Assembly: GCA_037102815.1 (NCBI GenBank)
Contig: BTPP01000003.1
Location: forward strand, 3,410,001-3,474,000
Length of the DNA: 64,000 bases
Direction: 5' to 3'
Source of the DNA: Neurospora intermedia
Taxonomy: Eukaryota > Ascomycota > Sordariomycetes > Sordariales > Sordariaceae
Below are positions 11,727-23,097 of this stretch, in pieces. A program made the translations under genes and the position numbers. The first letter of the stretch is position 1; each line of letters begins with the position of its first letter. The notes beneath the pieces are model-generated. The model had not been told where the DNA came from. It searched no databases and saw only the letters and a list, made by a program, of their open reading frames with translations.

Positions 11727-11901
11727 AGTTAGTTGTAAGATTGGGAACTATCGTGGTAAACTTCTTGCCCTCTGTGCTGGAAGTGGTCCGACTGTGGCAG
11801 TGGGCGTGGTGGTGATAGGAGCGAAGTTTGCTGAGAGGAGGGGGGTGCTCATGGTGGACTAGGCTTCTTGGCGACGACGTTCCGGCAGGCGGAGGCGCCA
11901 T
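11704..11901 (-). other. Upstream ORF overlapping the hexokinase start codon
   Basis: A 65-codon frame starts at ATG 11901 (MAPPPAGTSSPRS...), runs in a different frame from hexokinase and stops at 11704, which is 23 bases inside the hexokinase CDS. If the mature mRNA begins upstream and keeps this segment, ribosomes using this ATG would bypass the main start. Whether it is transcribed or spliced out cannot be seen here. Confidence 0.4.
11748..11852 (-). other. Second, non-overlapping hexokinase upstream ORF
   Basis: The ATG at 11852 has A at -3 (CACCATGA). It begins a 34-codon frame (MSTPLLSANFAP...) ending in TAG at 11748, just 22 bases before the hexokinase start. It is inside the overlapping uORF but in another frame. 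Function is inferred only. Confidence 0.35.
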
Positions 11902-12087
11902 AGCTGCATCAGAAGCCACAGGCAGCAAGTTCTATTGACTGGAAATCCGCAAGGCACCGAAACTTGCCGTTCGGGAACCAACAAACTCGGGGAAAATTGG
12001 GGCGTCAGATGTTGTTTGCCCCTGTAGTAGAGGGAAAAGCAGCGAATGATGGTAATAGCACTTGAAGTGGCTTAGGGTCTCAATAGG

Positions 12088-12094
12088 TGACGTC
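12088..12094. promoter_or_regulatory. CRE/ATF-like half-palindrome TGACGTC upstream of hexokinase
   Basis: TGACGTC lies about 362 bases upstream of the hexokinase ATG, a spacing compatible with bZIP (ATF/CREB-type) control. A 7-base match occurs by chance often enough that this is only suggestive. Confidence 0.25.
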
Positions 12095-14397
12095 GGCGAT
12101 GTCACTCTGGGTGTTGGGTACTGGTGATGTAGGACAAGAGCTAAATAGGTCGGAAGCTTTGGGAGCTGCAGTGATTATCCAGGAAGACGTGATTTAGGGT
12201 TTCATCCAAGGACAAGATCCAATGTCAAGGAATTGCTTCCTCGACGTAACTTCCGCTGCTTCCACTTCAGTCTCATCCGCTCTTTCCCAGTTGAAATAAC
12301 GAAACGTTGGCTCAAACGCTGTGGTCCAGTTGGCCGCATCTGTCTGACCTTTGATGCAGCCACGCAAGCTGACAGGCTCGAGGCACGCTCGTTACGCAGA
12401 CCAAGTTATGAAGGAAAGAAGGGGTAAGCTGACCCATCAGGTAGAGCTGTCATCAGAAACGAAGGAAGCTACCCCTCCATGCCTGAAGGGATGCCCATCA
12501 TTTCCGCTGTTGCTATGCCGGTCAAGGCCAAGCAAATATTGGCAAGCGCAATGTGTATATCTAGGTAAGGTAGGCTGGGGTTGGGGAAGACACCATACGG
12601 GATAATACCTCCACGGGAATGGGAATGACACGAAATCATGGACGGGAGATAAGGATGAGATGGGAAGAGATGGGGAAAACCCGGGAGATGGTCACGAAGG
12701 TTTCTCAGCGGGATATTCGAAAGCTTGTCGTTACAAAGTAGCACCGCTGCTTCAGCAGAGGGCACCGACGCCACTTGGGCTCTCGTTCGTGGTGAAGTTT
12801 CTCATGATCTGCCCATGCCGCTCTCAATCTCAATTCCAATAAGAGTCGGGGTGACGTGAAATGGCTGGGACAGACGCGACGACTTGTGCAAATCCTGCCG
12901 TACGAAGCTCATCGTCTCACTCCCCCGGCATCTGATGATCTAGGTGAGACGAACAGGCGCGGGAGATGGAGTAGGCACCTAATCAGACCGGACGGCTTGA
13001 ACAACAGACCGGAAGGCGTTTTCCAGGATCAGGCTGAAAAGGAACAGTTTAATGTACGTACCGGTGCCCTTTCTGGGAAAGGGAGGCTTGGGTCCAAGTC
13101 CAACCATTATGGGCCAGAAGACAGAGTAGACTTAATCTTGACAGCTCTGGGTTATATACTGAGGTTGCTGACGTCCACTGAAGCTCGCAAGTCGGAAGAA
13201 GAAAACAACCAATGTTGGTGCTCAGGAACACGTCAACGGTTTGTGCCTTATATATACAACAACAGCTGGGTGCAAACGTATCATCTGATTATGTGCAAAC
13301 TGTGGAGGAGCAGTCGGCCAGATAGGTCGAAATGGAGAAATGAGAGCCGGGAGTCATAGGTGATTATCATCGGGCTCACAGATACCTAGGACGTAGGGTA
13401 TCGCCAAGCAAAGTGGAAGCTGTCAAGCTGAAGCTAGATTGCATTTCAGGGTATGTTGAAGTGGAAACCAGCGTGAAAACCCTCCCAAATCATGACTTCG
13501 TCGACTTAGGATCCTGGACGGTACCTACGTAGGGGTAGCTTCACGATCCACAGCCAGAGGTGCAGTAGTGGTTGTGCTGTGGGGGCAGTCAGGTTCGTGG
13601 GTTTCTGTTTTCCCCTCCCCTTTCTCTGAAGTTGGGTAGGTCACTGATCCAAAGCTCAAATTGGTTGTTGGGCGAGGTACTTAAAGTACTGCTCATAGTG
13701 ATGAATCAACTGAGCAGAGAGGTTGAGATTTCTCAGAGAATTTCTGACTTGAAGTTGGAGAGATTAGGCCGTTGCAAGCTCCCAAGTTGCCCCTGTGCAC
13801 ACCCACGCGTTTGCCCCTCATATCACCAGGGTACTACTGACATGGGGGTTGCGCAGTGGTGAAGGGTGACAAGGGGAAGCTCCCGTCCCCCCGCAGGCAG
13901 CTTGGGCAGAAACTCAAAGGCAACACAAAGACCATCACTGAAATGAGCTGACCAGCCAAACATGTTTAGTTAGAGGTAACCACCCAACATTGAGCACATG
14001 AAGGCGCTCTGGGAACGTTTCATAAAAAGCAAATCATAACAACTCGAAGTTCGGCCATGAATATAAAATGTTGTAAACAGCTCTAAAGAGGTGTGGTCAT
14101 ACCCGGCGAGACATCCGGGCCCCTATTTTCAGGGTCGATCGGTTCTATGCAGACGGAAACGCCCGCCAAAAGCTGATACATAAGGTACTCATCAGGTGCC
14201 ACTGCCCGCTGGTCAGGCGATCAATTTTATCGGTACAGTAGACCTAACGAGTACTGGGGTGAACCCCATGAACCGGCCCGATCTCCATGTAGAACATCTC
14301 ACATTTCCCGTCTCATGAACCCTCAACTCACAAGTGAATAAAAGTCGGAATCACGGCGCCATCAACCTCCGAAGTCAAGAAACCCCGGCCGCCGGCC

Positions 14398-14455
14398 GAG
14401 GCCCGGCTCGAACCCGGCAACAAGGCTGATGGCCCGAGCTCTACCTGCCAAGGTG
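14398..14455 (-). pseudogene. Degenerate tRNA-like sequence
   Basis: The minus strand carries GTTCGAGCC (14413-14405), a good RNA polymerase III B box. About 25 to 40 bases upstream is a D-arm-like GGCAGGTAGAGC. The T stem has mismatches and I find no acceptor stem that pairs, so this is not a working tRNA as it stands. It may be a decayed tRNA or a fragment of a tRNA-derived element. Confidence 0.2.
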
Positions 14456-14709
14456 TGGACATCTCTTACCGACGAACAGGGGTCCACCATAACAGCAACG
14501 TAAGCACTTTGGAGAGGTGCTGGACAGCTGGCGGGACACGGCCGATTATCGAGAGGCCACGGTGATGCTTGTCGGTACACTCTGTGAGGGCCAGTTTCTC
14601 GTGTAATTGACTGCAGCGCCAGCTAGGTCCCTTTCCCAAGTTTAGTCCATCACATCTTCAATTGGACTATTGGACGGTTCATGAACGCGTCCCGCCTCTT
14701 TCCTTCAAG

Positions 14710-16340
14710 ATGAAGACATCGGCCGTCTTCTCTGCCGTCTTCTCTGCCGTCCTTTCGTTGCTTTCCCTAGCTTCAAGAGGTTCGGCGCATGGACACCATC
14801 ACCACCACAAGCACAGCGATAGCGGCAGCTCGAGCGCCTCCGCCCCAGCAACATTTACGCCGCCCCAAGTCTTCAAGAATGTCAATCTCGTCCACATCGT
14901 GTCATTGGAGAAGAACTACGTCAAGGAATCCATCAATGTCGTAATAGAAAACATCGACAAGCAGGCGCAGTCCGATTACATTTTGCCTTTTACAAACGAG
15001 CAGTTGTCGCGTCTGGGTGGTTTGGAGGTTAGAGATCGCAAGAATGCCGAATCCGGTCCATTCGTTGTTGAGCCGGTAGAATTCGAGTCGTTTGGGTCAG
15101 TGATTTTTGTCCGTCTGTCACCCAAGTTCCCATCTAACCTCTCTTGAATAGTCCCAACCAGTACGTTCGAATCGGATTGCCCACACCTCTCGCGCCCGGC
15201 GCGCAGCAGACATTGGGCATCACCTACTACCTTCTGGACGCCTACAAGCCTCTTCCCGCGTCGATCAAGCAGGAGGAGCAACAGTTTCTCTCGTACACCT
15301 TCTCGGCCTACTGCCCCTCGGTATACACTACATCCAAGCAGAAGACCGAAGTCAAATTCGCATCGACCAACATCCCCGACTACACCAAGCTTCCCGGCAG
15401 TGGAGACGTCAAGGAGTTTCCCCAGAAACAAGGATCCAAGCTCGTTTATGGTCCCTTTGATGAGAAGCCAGCCGGTGCGCTTGAGCCTGTTCAGGTTCGG
15501 TTTGAGTTCAACAAGCCCGTGATTCACATTTCTCGCCTCGAGCGCGACATTGAGGTCAGTCACTGGGGCGGAAATGTGGCGTTTGAGGAGCGCTACGATC
15601 TCGAGCACCGGGGTGCCAACCTCTCGTCCCTCTTCAACCGGGTCAAGTGGCAGCAGTCACAATACTACAACCCTGTCACTCATGCGCTCAAGGACATGAA
15701 ATTCCCTTTGCGCGTTGGCAGCGCCGACCCCTACTACACCGATGTTATTGGCAACGTTTCCACGTCCCGCTTCCGTAGCAACAAGAGGGAGGCCCTGCTT
15801 GAAATCAAGCCTAGATACCCCTTGTTTGGAGGCTGGAAGTACCCATTCACCATCGGCTGGAACTCGGATGCGAAGAATTTCCTGCGCAATACGGCGACCG
15901 GAGGCTTCGTTCTTAATGTTCCTTTTCTTGAGGGCCCCAAGCAGCCCGAGGGCGTCGAGTATGAGCAGGTTGTGGTCCGTCTGATCCTGCCTGAGGGAGC
16001 CGAGTACGTTATTACTACCCCAGAACTGCCCTAACGTGTTATTGACACTGCTTCACACAGGAACGTAAAATGGACCACCGCAATCCCCAAGTCCTCGATC
16101 TCCGAAGCGGGTGTGCAGATTCACAAGACCTATTTGGATACCATCGGCCGCACAGCTCTCGTCATCAAGGGGCGCAACTTGGTCGATGACTTCAGAGACC
16201 GTGATCTCACCGTTACCTATGACTATCCCATGTCCGCTGTTCTGCGCAAGCCTCTGGTCGTGTTTAGCAGCTCGATGGCTGTCTTCGTGAGCCTTTGGCT
16301 TCTCAGTCTTATCAATCTCAAGTTCACAACCAGGAAATGA
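14710..16340 (+). CDS. OST1: Oligosaccharyltransferase subunit OST1 (ribophorin I)
   Basis: Predicted 505-residue type I membrane protein of the oligosaccharyltransferase complex, which transfers the dolichol-linked glycan to Asn in the ER lumen. Exons are 14710-15095, 15152-16003 and 16061-16340, in phase. The N-terminal signal peptide (about 1-23, built on a repeated FSAV unit) is followed by a His-rich stretch (HGHHHHHKH). The ribophorin I luminal domain fills most of the protein (NVNLVHIVSLEKNYVKE; VSHWGGNVAFEERYDL is a family hallmark). A C-terminal membrane segment (PLVVFSSSMAVFVSLWLLSL) and a short Lys/Arg tail end it. The intron at 16004 has a clear GTACGT donor; reading through it would stop after 10 residues. 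The ATG at 14710 is the first in this frame; upstream the frame opens only from TTG. Confidence 0.95.
14722..14745 (+). repeat. 12-bp tandem duplication inside the OST1 signal peptide
   Basis: GCCGTCTTCTCT occurs twice back to back (14722-14733 and 14734-14745), followed by GCCGTC of a third copy. It encodes repeated AVFS units in the hydrophobic core of the signal peptide. Confidence 0.8.
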
Positions 16341-17633
16341 TTTAGGAGCAGGCGGAGTGGTTTGTTAGGCATATGGGTTGAGTGAAAATTTCCTATATAA
16401 GTGTATCATCGTCATACTTCCAGCGGCCAGATATCTTGGAAGAAGGAAGAGAAAAGATATTCCATGCGAGACGAGGAATCTTCTGGCTGTGATATCAGTG
16501 GTGGTATTGATTGTGCAACTTGTTGAATTCATCCATTCAGCGATTGAGAAAGGCTTCCGCCTCTTGAGGTTAATAGAGAAGCCGGATGCTCGGTAAGGAA
16601 AGCAGCCGTTTGCACGAGACAACGCCTAGTGTAGAAACTCAGGCCCCGAAGATCGACATGTGTTTTGATTTGAGCAACAAAGCAGAGTCCTTGAAAAAAA
16701 TGTAAGTATGGTCCTATCCAAAGTATTTTACAATATTGGGCATACCTCAATTTTTACACCTTCAAAGCAGTAAAGGGTCTTATCTGAAACCAGACGACCA
16801 GCACCAGAACTGCGCGTGGTCGGTTTATTCTTGTCACTGCTCGAATAACATCTTGAAGAACTCAACAAGCTGAGGGGGAGAGCAGTGGTGAGGTGGGGTT
16901 TGATCCCCAAAGCGGATGGGAATCGGAGTCTTGTGCTATGACGTCACACAAATTCTTTATACAGACTTAAAAGCACCGAAGTCATGACGACAGTAACAAC
17001 ACCACGTCCTTATTCGGCTGGCACGAGACCAGGAAACAGGTCTACTGAGAGCGTGGACGGCGAAGATATGCTTCAGCTGAACGAAGGCAGGTGACAGACT
17101 ACATAGGCTCAAGAACGGACTACCGTATCACTCCAGGTCCTTTTCCTAGTCGATGTCTCCGATTCATAGCCGACCAACTTTACGATCAACTAGGATCTAC
17201 GGAGTATCAGATACCTTGATTTATATCACCTTATTTCAGCCCTTTTACGCCCAGTGACGTCGAGCCCGAGATTACCGAGAGAGTGGCACGCATTCCCCGT
17301 CGATCAGCTTCATACGCTTCGTGCCTCTTACGCAGGAACCGTAAACCAGGATACTGCTTCCGAAACAAACTCATTCTATAATAGTTGATTCTTTCATTTC
17401 TTTAACCTCACTGCTACCTACTTTCTTTGATCCGACCATCAACGTACTCTAAGGCAGCGCCTTCCGGAGAAGAACTCACAACAGAAAGAACGATCGAAGT
17501 CCTAACCTAACCAAGAGCCGAACACTCGTATTACTTGTCATCAGTAAAACATCAGACACCATGTGAGTTAGCCCACATGTAATCCATCAACCTATCGATG
17601 TAAACCTTTGTGACCTCCAAGAAACATATCACC
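16341..17633. promoter_or_regulatory. Promoter region of the eisosome gene
   Basis: 1.3 kb between OST1 (end) and the next plus-strand start. It contains two CRE-like sites, a CT-rich run before 17460, and a likely 5' UTR intron (donor GTGAGT at 17563). No gene-like ORF was seen. Confidence 0.45.
16939..16946. promoter_or_regulatory. Palindromic CRE TGACGTCA
   Basis: A full 8-base CREB/ATF palindrome lies about 690 bases upstream of the eisosome gene start; a second TGACGTC lies at 17255-17261. Two sites before one gene make bZIP regulation plausible, not proven. Confidence 0.35.
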
Positions 17634-18920
17634 ATGTCCCGCAAGAGCATCGATAGCAGTCGCTCTCCAAGCCTGTGGTATCTCTGTTCTTCAGCATATC
17701 GCTCTGCCTCAACAACCACTAACACTCTTACTCTCAGGAACCGAGCACTCTCCATCCGCTCCAACAACCGGAGTAGCGGCGGCGGCTCCTCCACCAACTT
17801 CTCCTCTCATCACCACGGTTCCCGCCGGGGCTTCAGCCTCTCCTCTCTCCGGGGAACCATCCAACCGGAACTCTCCAAGAAGCTCTACCGTCTAATCAAG
17901 TCCGAGAACAACCTGATCTCAGCACACGAGACGGCTGCCAAGGAGCGCCTCTCGATCGCCCAACAACTCTCAGAGTGGGGTGAGCAGACTTCCGACGAAG
18001 GGATCAGCGACATCAGCGACAAAGTAGGCGTGATCCTGTCGGAACTGGGCGAGCAGGAGGATAACTACGCGCACGCACTGGACGAGAGCCGCGGCACGCT
18101 GAAAACGATCCGTAACACGGAGAAGAGCGTGCAGCCGAGCCGGGACGGCAAGAACAAGATCGCGGACGAGATTGCGAAGCTGAAGTCCAAGGAGCCTGAG
18201 AGTACAAGGCTAGTGGTGCTGGAGCAGGAGCTGGTCAGAGCCGAGGCGGAGAACTTGGTTGCGGAAGCGCAGTTGACGAATATCGTATGTCCATCCATTA
18301 TCCCTACCGGATCATCTACTTCTCTCTCCCCTTTTCTTTCTTTTTTTCTTCCTTTTTTTTTATTCATAAAAAAGAAAAAACGGTTCCCAAAGAGGCTGCT
18401 TCCCTATCTTATACAACTCCATACTCAAATGGCTAACAAAAAACAATAGACCCGTCAAAAACTCAAAGAAGCCTACTCAGCCGAATTCCTCGCCACCATC
18501 GAGCGCGCCGAGAAGCAAATCATCCTCGCCCGGCACGGTCTGCGTCTGCTCAACCTGCTCGACGACACCCCCATCGTTCCCGGTGACTCGCAAATCCCGT
18601 ATACGCAAGGTCACCAAGCCAGACAAATCCTCAATAATGCCGAAGACGATCTGCGCGACTGGCGACCTACGACGACGGCGGCGGCTTTGGACGAGGACGC
18701 CAAGTATGTTACTAGCAACTCGCCCACTTCTCCGACGGCAGTCCAGCAGCACGCCCAGCAGCCCCAGGCTTCGCAGCCGAGGAACGCTGCTTCTGTCACT
18801 GATCAGCAATTGAATGAGAAGGAAGTGGATGGTGTGAGTTTGACGGGGACTGAGACGAATACGACTGGTAATGAGAGTGTAGTAGGTGCAAACCAAGAGG
18901 TGCAGACGACTGCTGTTTAA
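17634..18920 (+). CDS. Eisosome core protein of the Pil1/Lsp1 family
   Basis: Predicted 353-residue BAR-domain protein that would assemble into eisosomes, the membrane furrows under the plasma membrane. Exons are 17634-17677, 17738-18284 and 18450-18920. The core from LSKKLYRLIKSENNLI through TIRNTEKSVQPSRDGKNKIADEIAKLK and VVLEQELVRAEAENLVAEAQLTNI is the Pil1/Lsp1 BAR signature. The N terminus (MSRKSIDSSRSPSLWNRALS) differs from the usual Pil1 start, so this may be the second filamentous-fungal paralogue rather than the main Pil1. A Ser/Arg-rich N segment and a disordered Gln/Thr tail flank the core. The first intron (60 bases, branch CACTAAC) is stop-free and in phase. An ATGTGA start-stop lies at 17561, probably at a 5' UTR intron boundary. 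Confidence 0.92.
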
Positions 18921-19246
18921 TTTGGCGTGTTTGCGTGCTTTGACTTATCTATTTCAGTTTTGCTATGGTACCGATGTCGTTTTTGTTTATCTAGGTTCGA
19001 GGAACTGATACCTATTTTGACTTTGTAAGAAGCAGCATGTTTTAAGTCTTGACCAAAATCAAGAAGATTCCTAGCAGTATTTACACTCAAGCGAACACCG
19101 TGGTATTATACTGAAAAAGATACAAAACTTTCATGCGACAGAGCTCATGACAGCTTGTAGCATACCGTAACTAGAACCCCAATCATTTGAAGATATCATC
19201 AAATCCTTTTTACACCATCCAACTCCGATCCTCTTGATCCTCAACT
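18921..19246. other. Convergent 3' intergenic region
   Basis: 326 bases between the eisosome and MCM4 stop codons, AT-rich, with no gene seen. Confidence 0.5.
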
Positions 19247-22200
19247 CTAAATAGTAGCCGTAACCCTCCTTATGTTCTTTCTTGCACCCTCACCCGTCAC
19301 CATAACAGCACCCTCCATCTCCAGAGCCCTCATAACCTCCGCAAACTCAGCCGGCTCAACCTGCACACCCGCCCCCTCGCCCAACCGTCTCGCCACCTCC
19401 GAGTACCTAACTACCTGTCCGCCGCTGGTCATCTCATCCAGCAGGCGGATAACCGCATCCTTCATGTCGGCCTTGCGCTGGCGCTCCGCCGCGCTCGTGC
19501 CCTCTGTCAACAAGCTCATGTCGATGCGGCCCTGGCTGTCGGTGGCGGCGGTCTTGAGCGCCGATTTGATGAGGCGCACGGCCTCGCGGACGTCGTCGCG
19601 CGTGACGGTTTGAGATAAACGCATCTTGGCGTGCGCCTCGGCTAAGCGAATCATGGACTCGAGCTGACGCGTGGTGGCCGTAATGCGCTTCTCGGCGGCG
19701 CGCACGTCTTGGCCCAGCTTGCGCATCTCGACGTAGGCATCGACGAGCTCGCGACCGGCTTCGGGCGTGAGGGCCGGATGGATGTGCGAGCGGGCGTAGG
19801 AGATGTAGGAGGTTAGAAACTCGACGGGCTGTTTATTGGAGGGGGGGTTGGTTAGTTTGGGGTTCATCTTCGTGTGGATTGACAGACGAGGAAAACTCAC
19901 AAGGACGTCGTTGGCCTGCTGGGCACTCTCGGGCTTGTCTTCGAGATACATGGAGAGCAAATGGCGGGCCAGACGCTGATCATTCTTCTCATCAACACGA
20001 TCGAGAATGAGGTAGACCAGATCGAAACGGGACAGAAGGGTTGGCGGGAGGTCGATGTTTTGTGGCACTGATAGATCAGGGTTGTATCTACTACCAATGG
20101 GGTTGGCAGACGCCAGGATTGATGTTCGGGCGTTGAGAGTGGTGATGATGCCGGCCTTGGCGACGGACACGGTCTGTTGTTCCATGACTTCGTGAAGAAC
20201 GGAACGGGTCGATTCGTTCATCTTGTCGAACTCGTCGATACAACAGACACCGCCGTCGGACAAGACGAGAGCACCGGACTCTAGAACGAGTTGGCGGGAC
20301 TCGGGATCGCGGGTGACATAGGCGGTAAGACCTACGGCAGAAGAACCTTTACCACTCGTGTACACACCTCTTGGGGCGATTCTGTGAACATAGGAGAGGA
20401 GCTGGGACTTGGAAGTGGATGGGTCACCACAGAGGAGAACGTTGATGTCTCCACGGTATTTGGGGCTTCCACCCTTCTCAAAGGTCTTGTTCGTGCCTCC
20501 GAACAGTTGAAGAAGAATACCCTTCTTCACATCATCCATCTCGTAGATTGATGGAGCCAAAGAACGTGAAAGGAGATCGTAGATATCCGGTCGAGCGGCA
20601 GTTTCCTTGATCCTCTCTTCCTCATCAGGTGAGACCTTTCGGACCTCGTCCATGCTCTGGCCATTAGCATGGGCTTCCTCCTCCTCGGCGAGGTCGAGGG
20701 TCGAGGGATCAGAACCCATCCTCTTGCGGTCGACTTTTTGTACATGGACAACATCAACATATGTCTTGTGCACGCTCTTGACCGTCCTCATGCGCGGGTT
20801 GACACGAACGGGGGTGACTTTAAAGATACCAGTGAGCTCAACTCTGTCACCGGCCTTGCAAAAGTCCACAAGCTCGTTATAGACGCAAACGGATACCGAG
20901 TGGGGTGTCTGACCAGCAGGCACGTTATCCGGAGTTTCTTGTAGCTTGATGACTTGCTTGTCTTCGAAAGCACATCTGTTGTGGATGATCTGCATTGAGT
21001 TCTTGGAGGCGCAGCGAGCCCGAGGACACTCTGTAGGTTCACGAATCTTGCCACGATCTAACTGAACGGTTATAGAATGACCACAAACACTGCACTTGAA
21101 AAATGCATCCTTCATGTCGGGGATGACCGGCGTGGTTCTGATGACAAGACCCTTGATGGACACAAGCTTGTCCATGTCAGATGGGTTGAGGTCACGGAGG
21201 TTGGTGATCTTGTCAAGACCCCACGGGCGAACCACGTACGCCATCTGGCTGACTTGGTCCTCGATTGTGGGAGCCGCTGTTTGGGCAGGCCGCGGGGTGG
21301 GCGGTTCCTCGCTCCTTTCAGAGCTTGGGAAGTTCGGCTCCGAGCTTTGTGAGGCACCTGGAGCGGTCCTAGAGTTTTGGGATGCTCTTTGGCTGGCCAT
21401 TTCCTTTTGCGCCAGCTCCATCATACAATCATGTACGCACTGGTCCATGACCGGAATGATTTCGGTAGGATAGTGTTGGGCCTGATGCCATAACTTCAAG
21501 GTGCGCGGGTAGGACTTGAGGTCGCGGAGATCCAGATACAGCTTGTTGGTACCAAGCAGCAGCATGTTCTCCAGTGCCTCCCAATATGGCTTCGAATCCG
21601 CATCCGGATGGCCAATAGTCTCAGCCTCGTCCGCGCCATCTGCCCACATCCGGTATTTCCTGGTGAAGTTCCTGAGAAAGTCCTTGAACGCGGAGAACGA
21701 ATCGTCAAGAGAGATGGTTGTACCCCAAACAAGACCTTGGCTTTGGCCACCAAGGGCATCTGCCTCAGAGGTATTGGGGTTATTGGTGACAAACGAGTTG
21801 GCATCGGAGCCAGGGGCATCGCGGATCACACGACCGGCGTCGTCGAGGATAATTCGGCGGGGAATCTGGGCCGGAGTACGTAGAGGGTCGCCGTTGATGT
21901 CGCCTCGACGGGATCGACCGGTAACGGATCTTTGCGAGCTGACGAAGAGCTGACTGCTTTCGCTACGAAGATCGGACTGTTGAGTAAGCTGACGGCCCGG
22001 GCTAGAACTAGAGGCATAGCGGATGGGAGAGGAGTCTGCGGAGTGTGGTCAGCATTCAGTGTAGTCCTGAGTTTTTTTTTGTTGATAGCCATACCCCCAA
22101 TTAACTGGCTCCGTCCGTTTGCGCGAGGAGTTCGGTCGGCATCGCTCTGGGTCTCTGTCTGCTGGCGCAAAGGCGAGCTCGGCGCATTGCCTTGGTGGGC

Positions 22201-22419
22201 AGTGCTCTGGGTATTGCTCATCTGCCTTAAGGGAGAAGATACCGGGGCGGCGCCATTGGCAGGCGAGGAGGGCTCGTAGAATAAGGGACTAGAGGCAAGC
22301 TGTGATGCGCGTGTCTGGCGAGGAGTTGCGCTCGAAGGACCAGCCTGCGAGCTGCGAGTGGTGCGGGGAGTAGCTGATTGGGAGCTTCTCGTTGTTCTGC
22401 GCTTTGCTGGGGAAGACAT
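19247..22419 (-). CDS. MCM4: DNA replication licensing factor MCM4
   Basis: Predicted 1013-residue subunit of the MCM2-7 replicative helicase. Exons are 22419-22095, 22035-19901 and 19828-19247. The disordered N-terminal tail is rich in Ser, Thr and SP/TP sites, as in MCM4, where DDK and CDK act. A C4 zinc site has Cys at about 423, 426, 445 and 450. The AAA+ domain carries Walker A GDPSTSKSQ (about 645-653), Walker B CCIDEFDKM (about 706-714) and an arginine finger in LLSRFDLVY (about 777). A winged-helix-like C terminus follows. All key residues are present. The last intron (19829-19900, branch AAACTAAC) is exactly 72 bases and stop-free; removing it restores NDVLPVEFLTSYISYA, the conserved sequence. 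The ATG at 22419 is the first in this frame; upstream only a TTG extends it. Confidence 0.97.
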
Positions 22420-23097
22420 GTTTACTGCTTCGTCCTCGGTGGTTTTGTTGAGATGATACAAAGTGAACTAAACCAACAAGAAGGGACAGAAGACGGGCAG
22501 GTTGGGATGGAGACGCTGGAGTATTGTTGTGGCTCCCGATCCCTCTGTATTTGGGAGGTTGTTGGCAGGTCGGCAGCGTGTTCAGGACGGGCAAGGTGGA
22601 TCACGTTCCAGGTATCGAAAAAAAAGACAGTCGCGACAAACGCGTCTCTGATAAAAGCACTTTACACGGCCGTTCGTGTCTGCGGGGGCTTACTCGCGTT
22701 GACCCATTAAAACCCCTGTCATACCCAAATGAGACGGACGAGGCCACTGCAGTGCTGTTCTTGAGTGCGAACTGTCAGGTACGTAAGGTACGTACCGCGC
22801 CGTGGGGCCTCGCTTGGAGTGTTAGGTCGCTCTGGATTCAAGCCACATCACAGGGACCGCTTCACCCCACAATACCCACGCTCACCACGGTAACCAACGA
22901 TACCGCCTGCCCCTGGTCATTGTGAGCACTACCTATCTACCTACGCAGCACCTCTGGAGTTTAAGCTAACCACTATATACCTACCCACTTGCGCCCATTG
23001 AAGTCGAGTTGCCCCTCGTCGCCGACCTCCTCCAACCGATACCAGTCTCGAGACAGCAATTGATCAAGAAACAAGAACCCCTAGATAACCAGTCAAG
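22420..23097. promoter_or_regulatory. Divergent intergenic region MCM4 / coatomer zeta
   Basis: 678 bases between start codons. It contains a short GTACGTAAGGTACGTACC near-palindrome around 22780. I found no MCB box (ACGCGT) beyond single ACGCG matches such as the one near 22639. No gene seen. Confidence 0.4.

Larger units (their letters stand above)
11727..14709. other. Long intergenic region between hexokinase and OST1
   Basis: Nearly 3 kb between divergent start codons, with no ORF that looks like a gene on either strand. It holds the two hexokinase uORFs, a TGACGTC site at 12088-12094 about 360 bases upstream of the hexokinase start, and a tRNA-like relic near 14.4 kb. The length allows an unannotated non-coding RNA, but nothing in the sequence proves one. 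Confidence 0.4.

Noticed and set aside
14398-14455. Functional tRNA gene
   Set aside because: B box is good but the T stem and acceptor stem do not pair; kept only as a relic.
20607-20944. Plus-strand frames inside MCM4
   Set aside because: Shadows of the conserved MCM4 coding strand.
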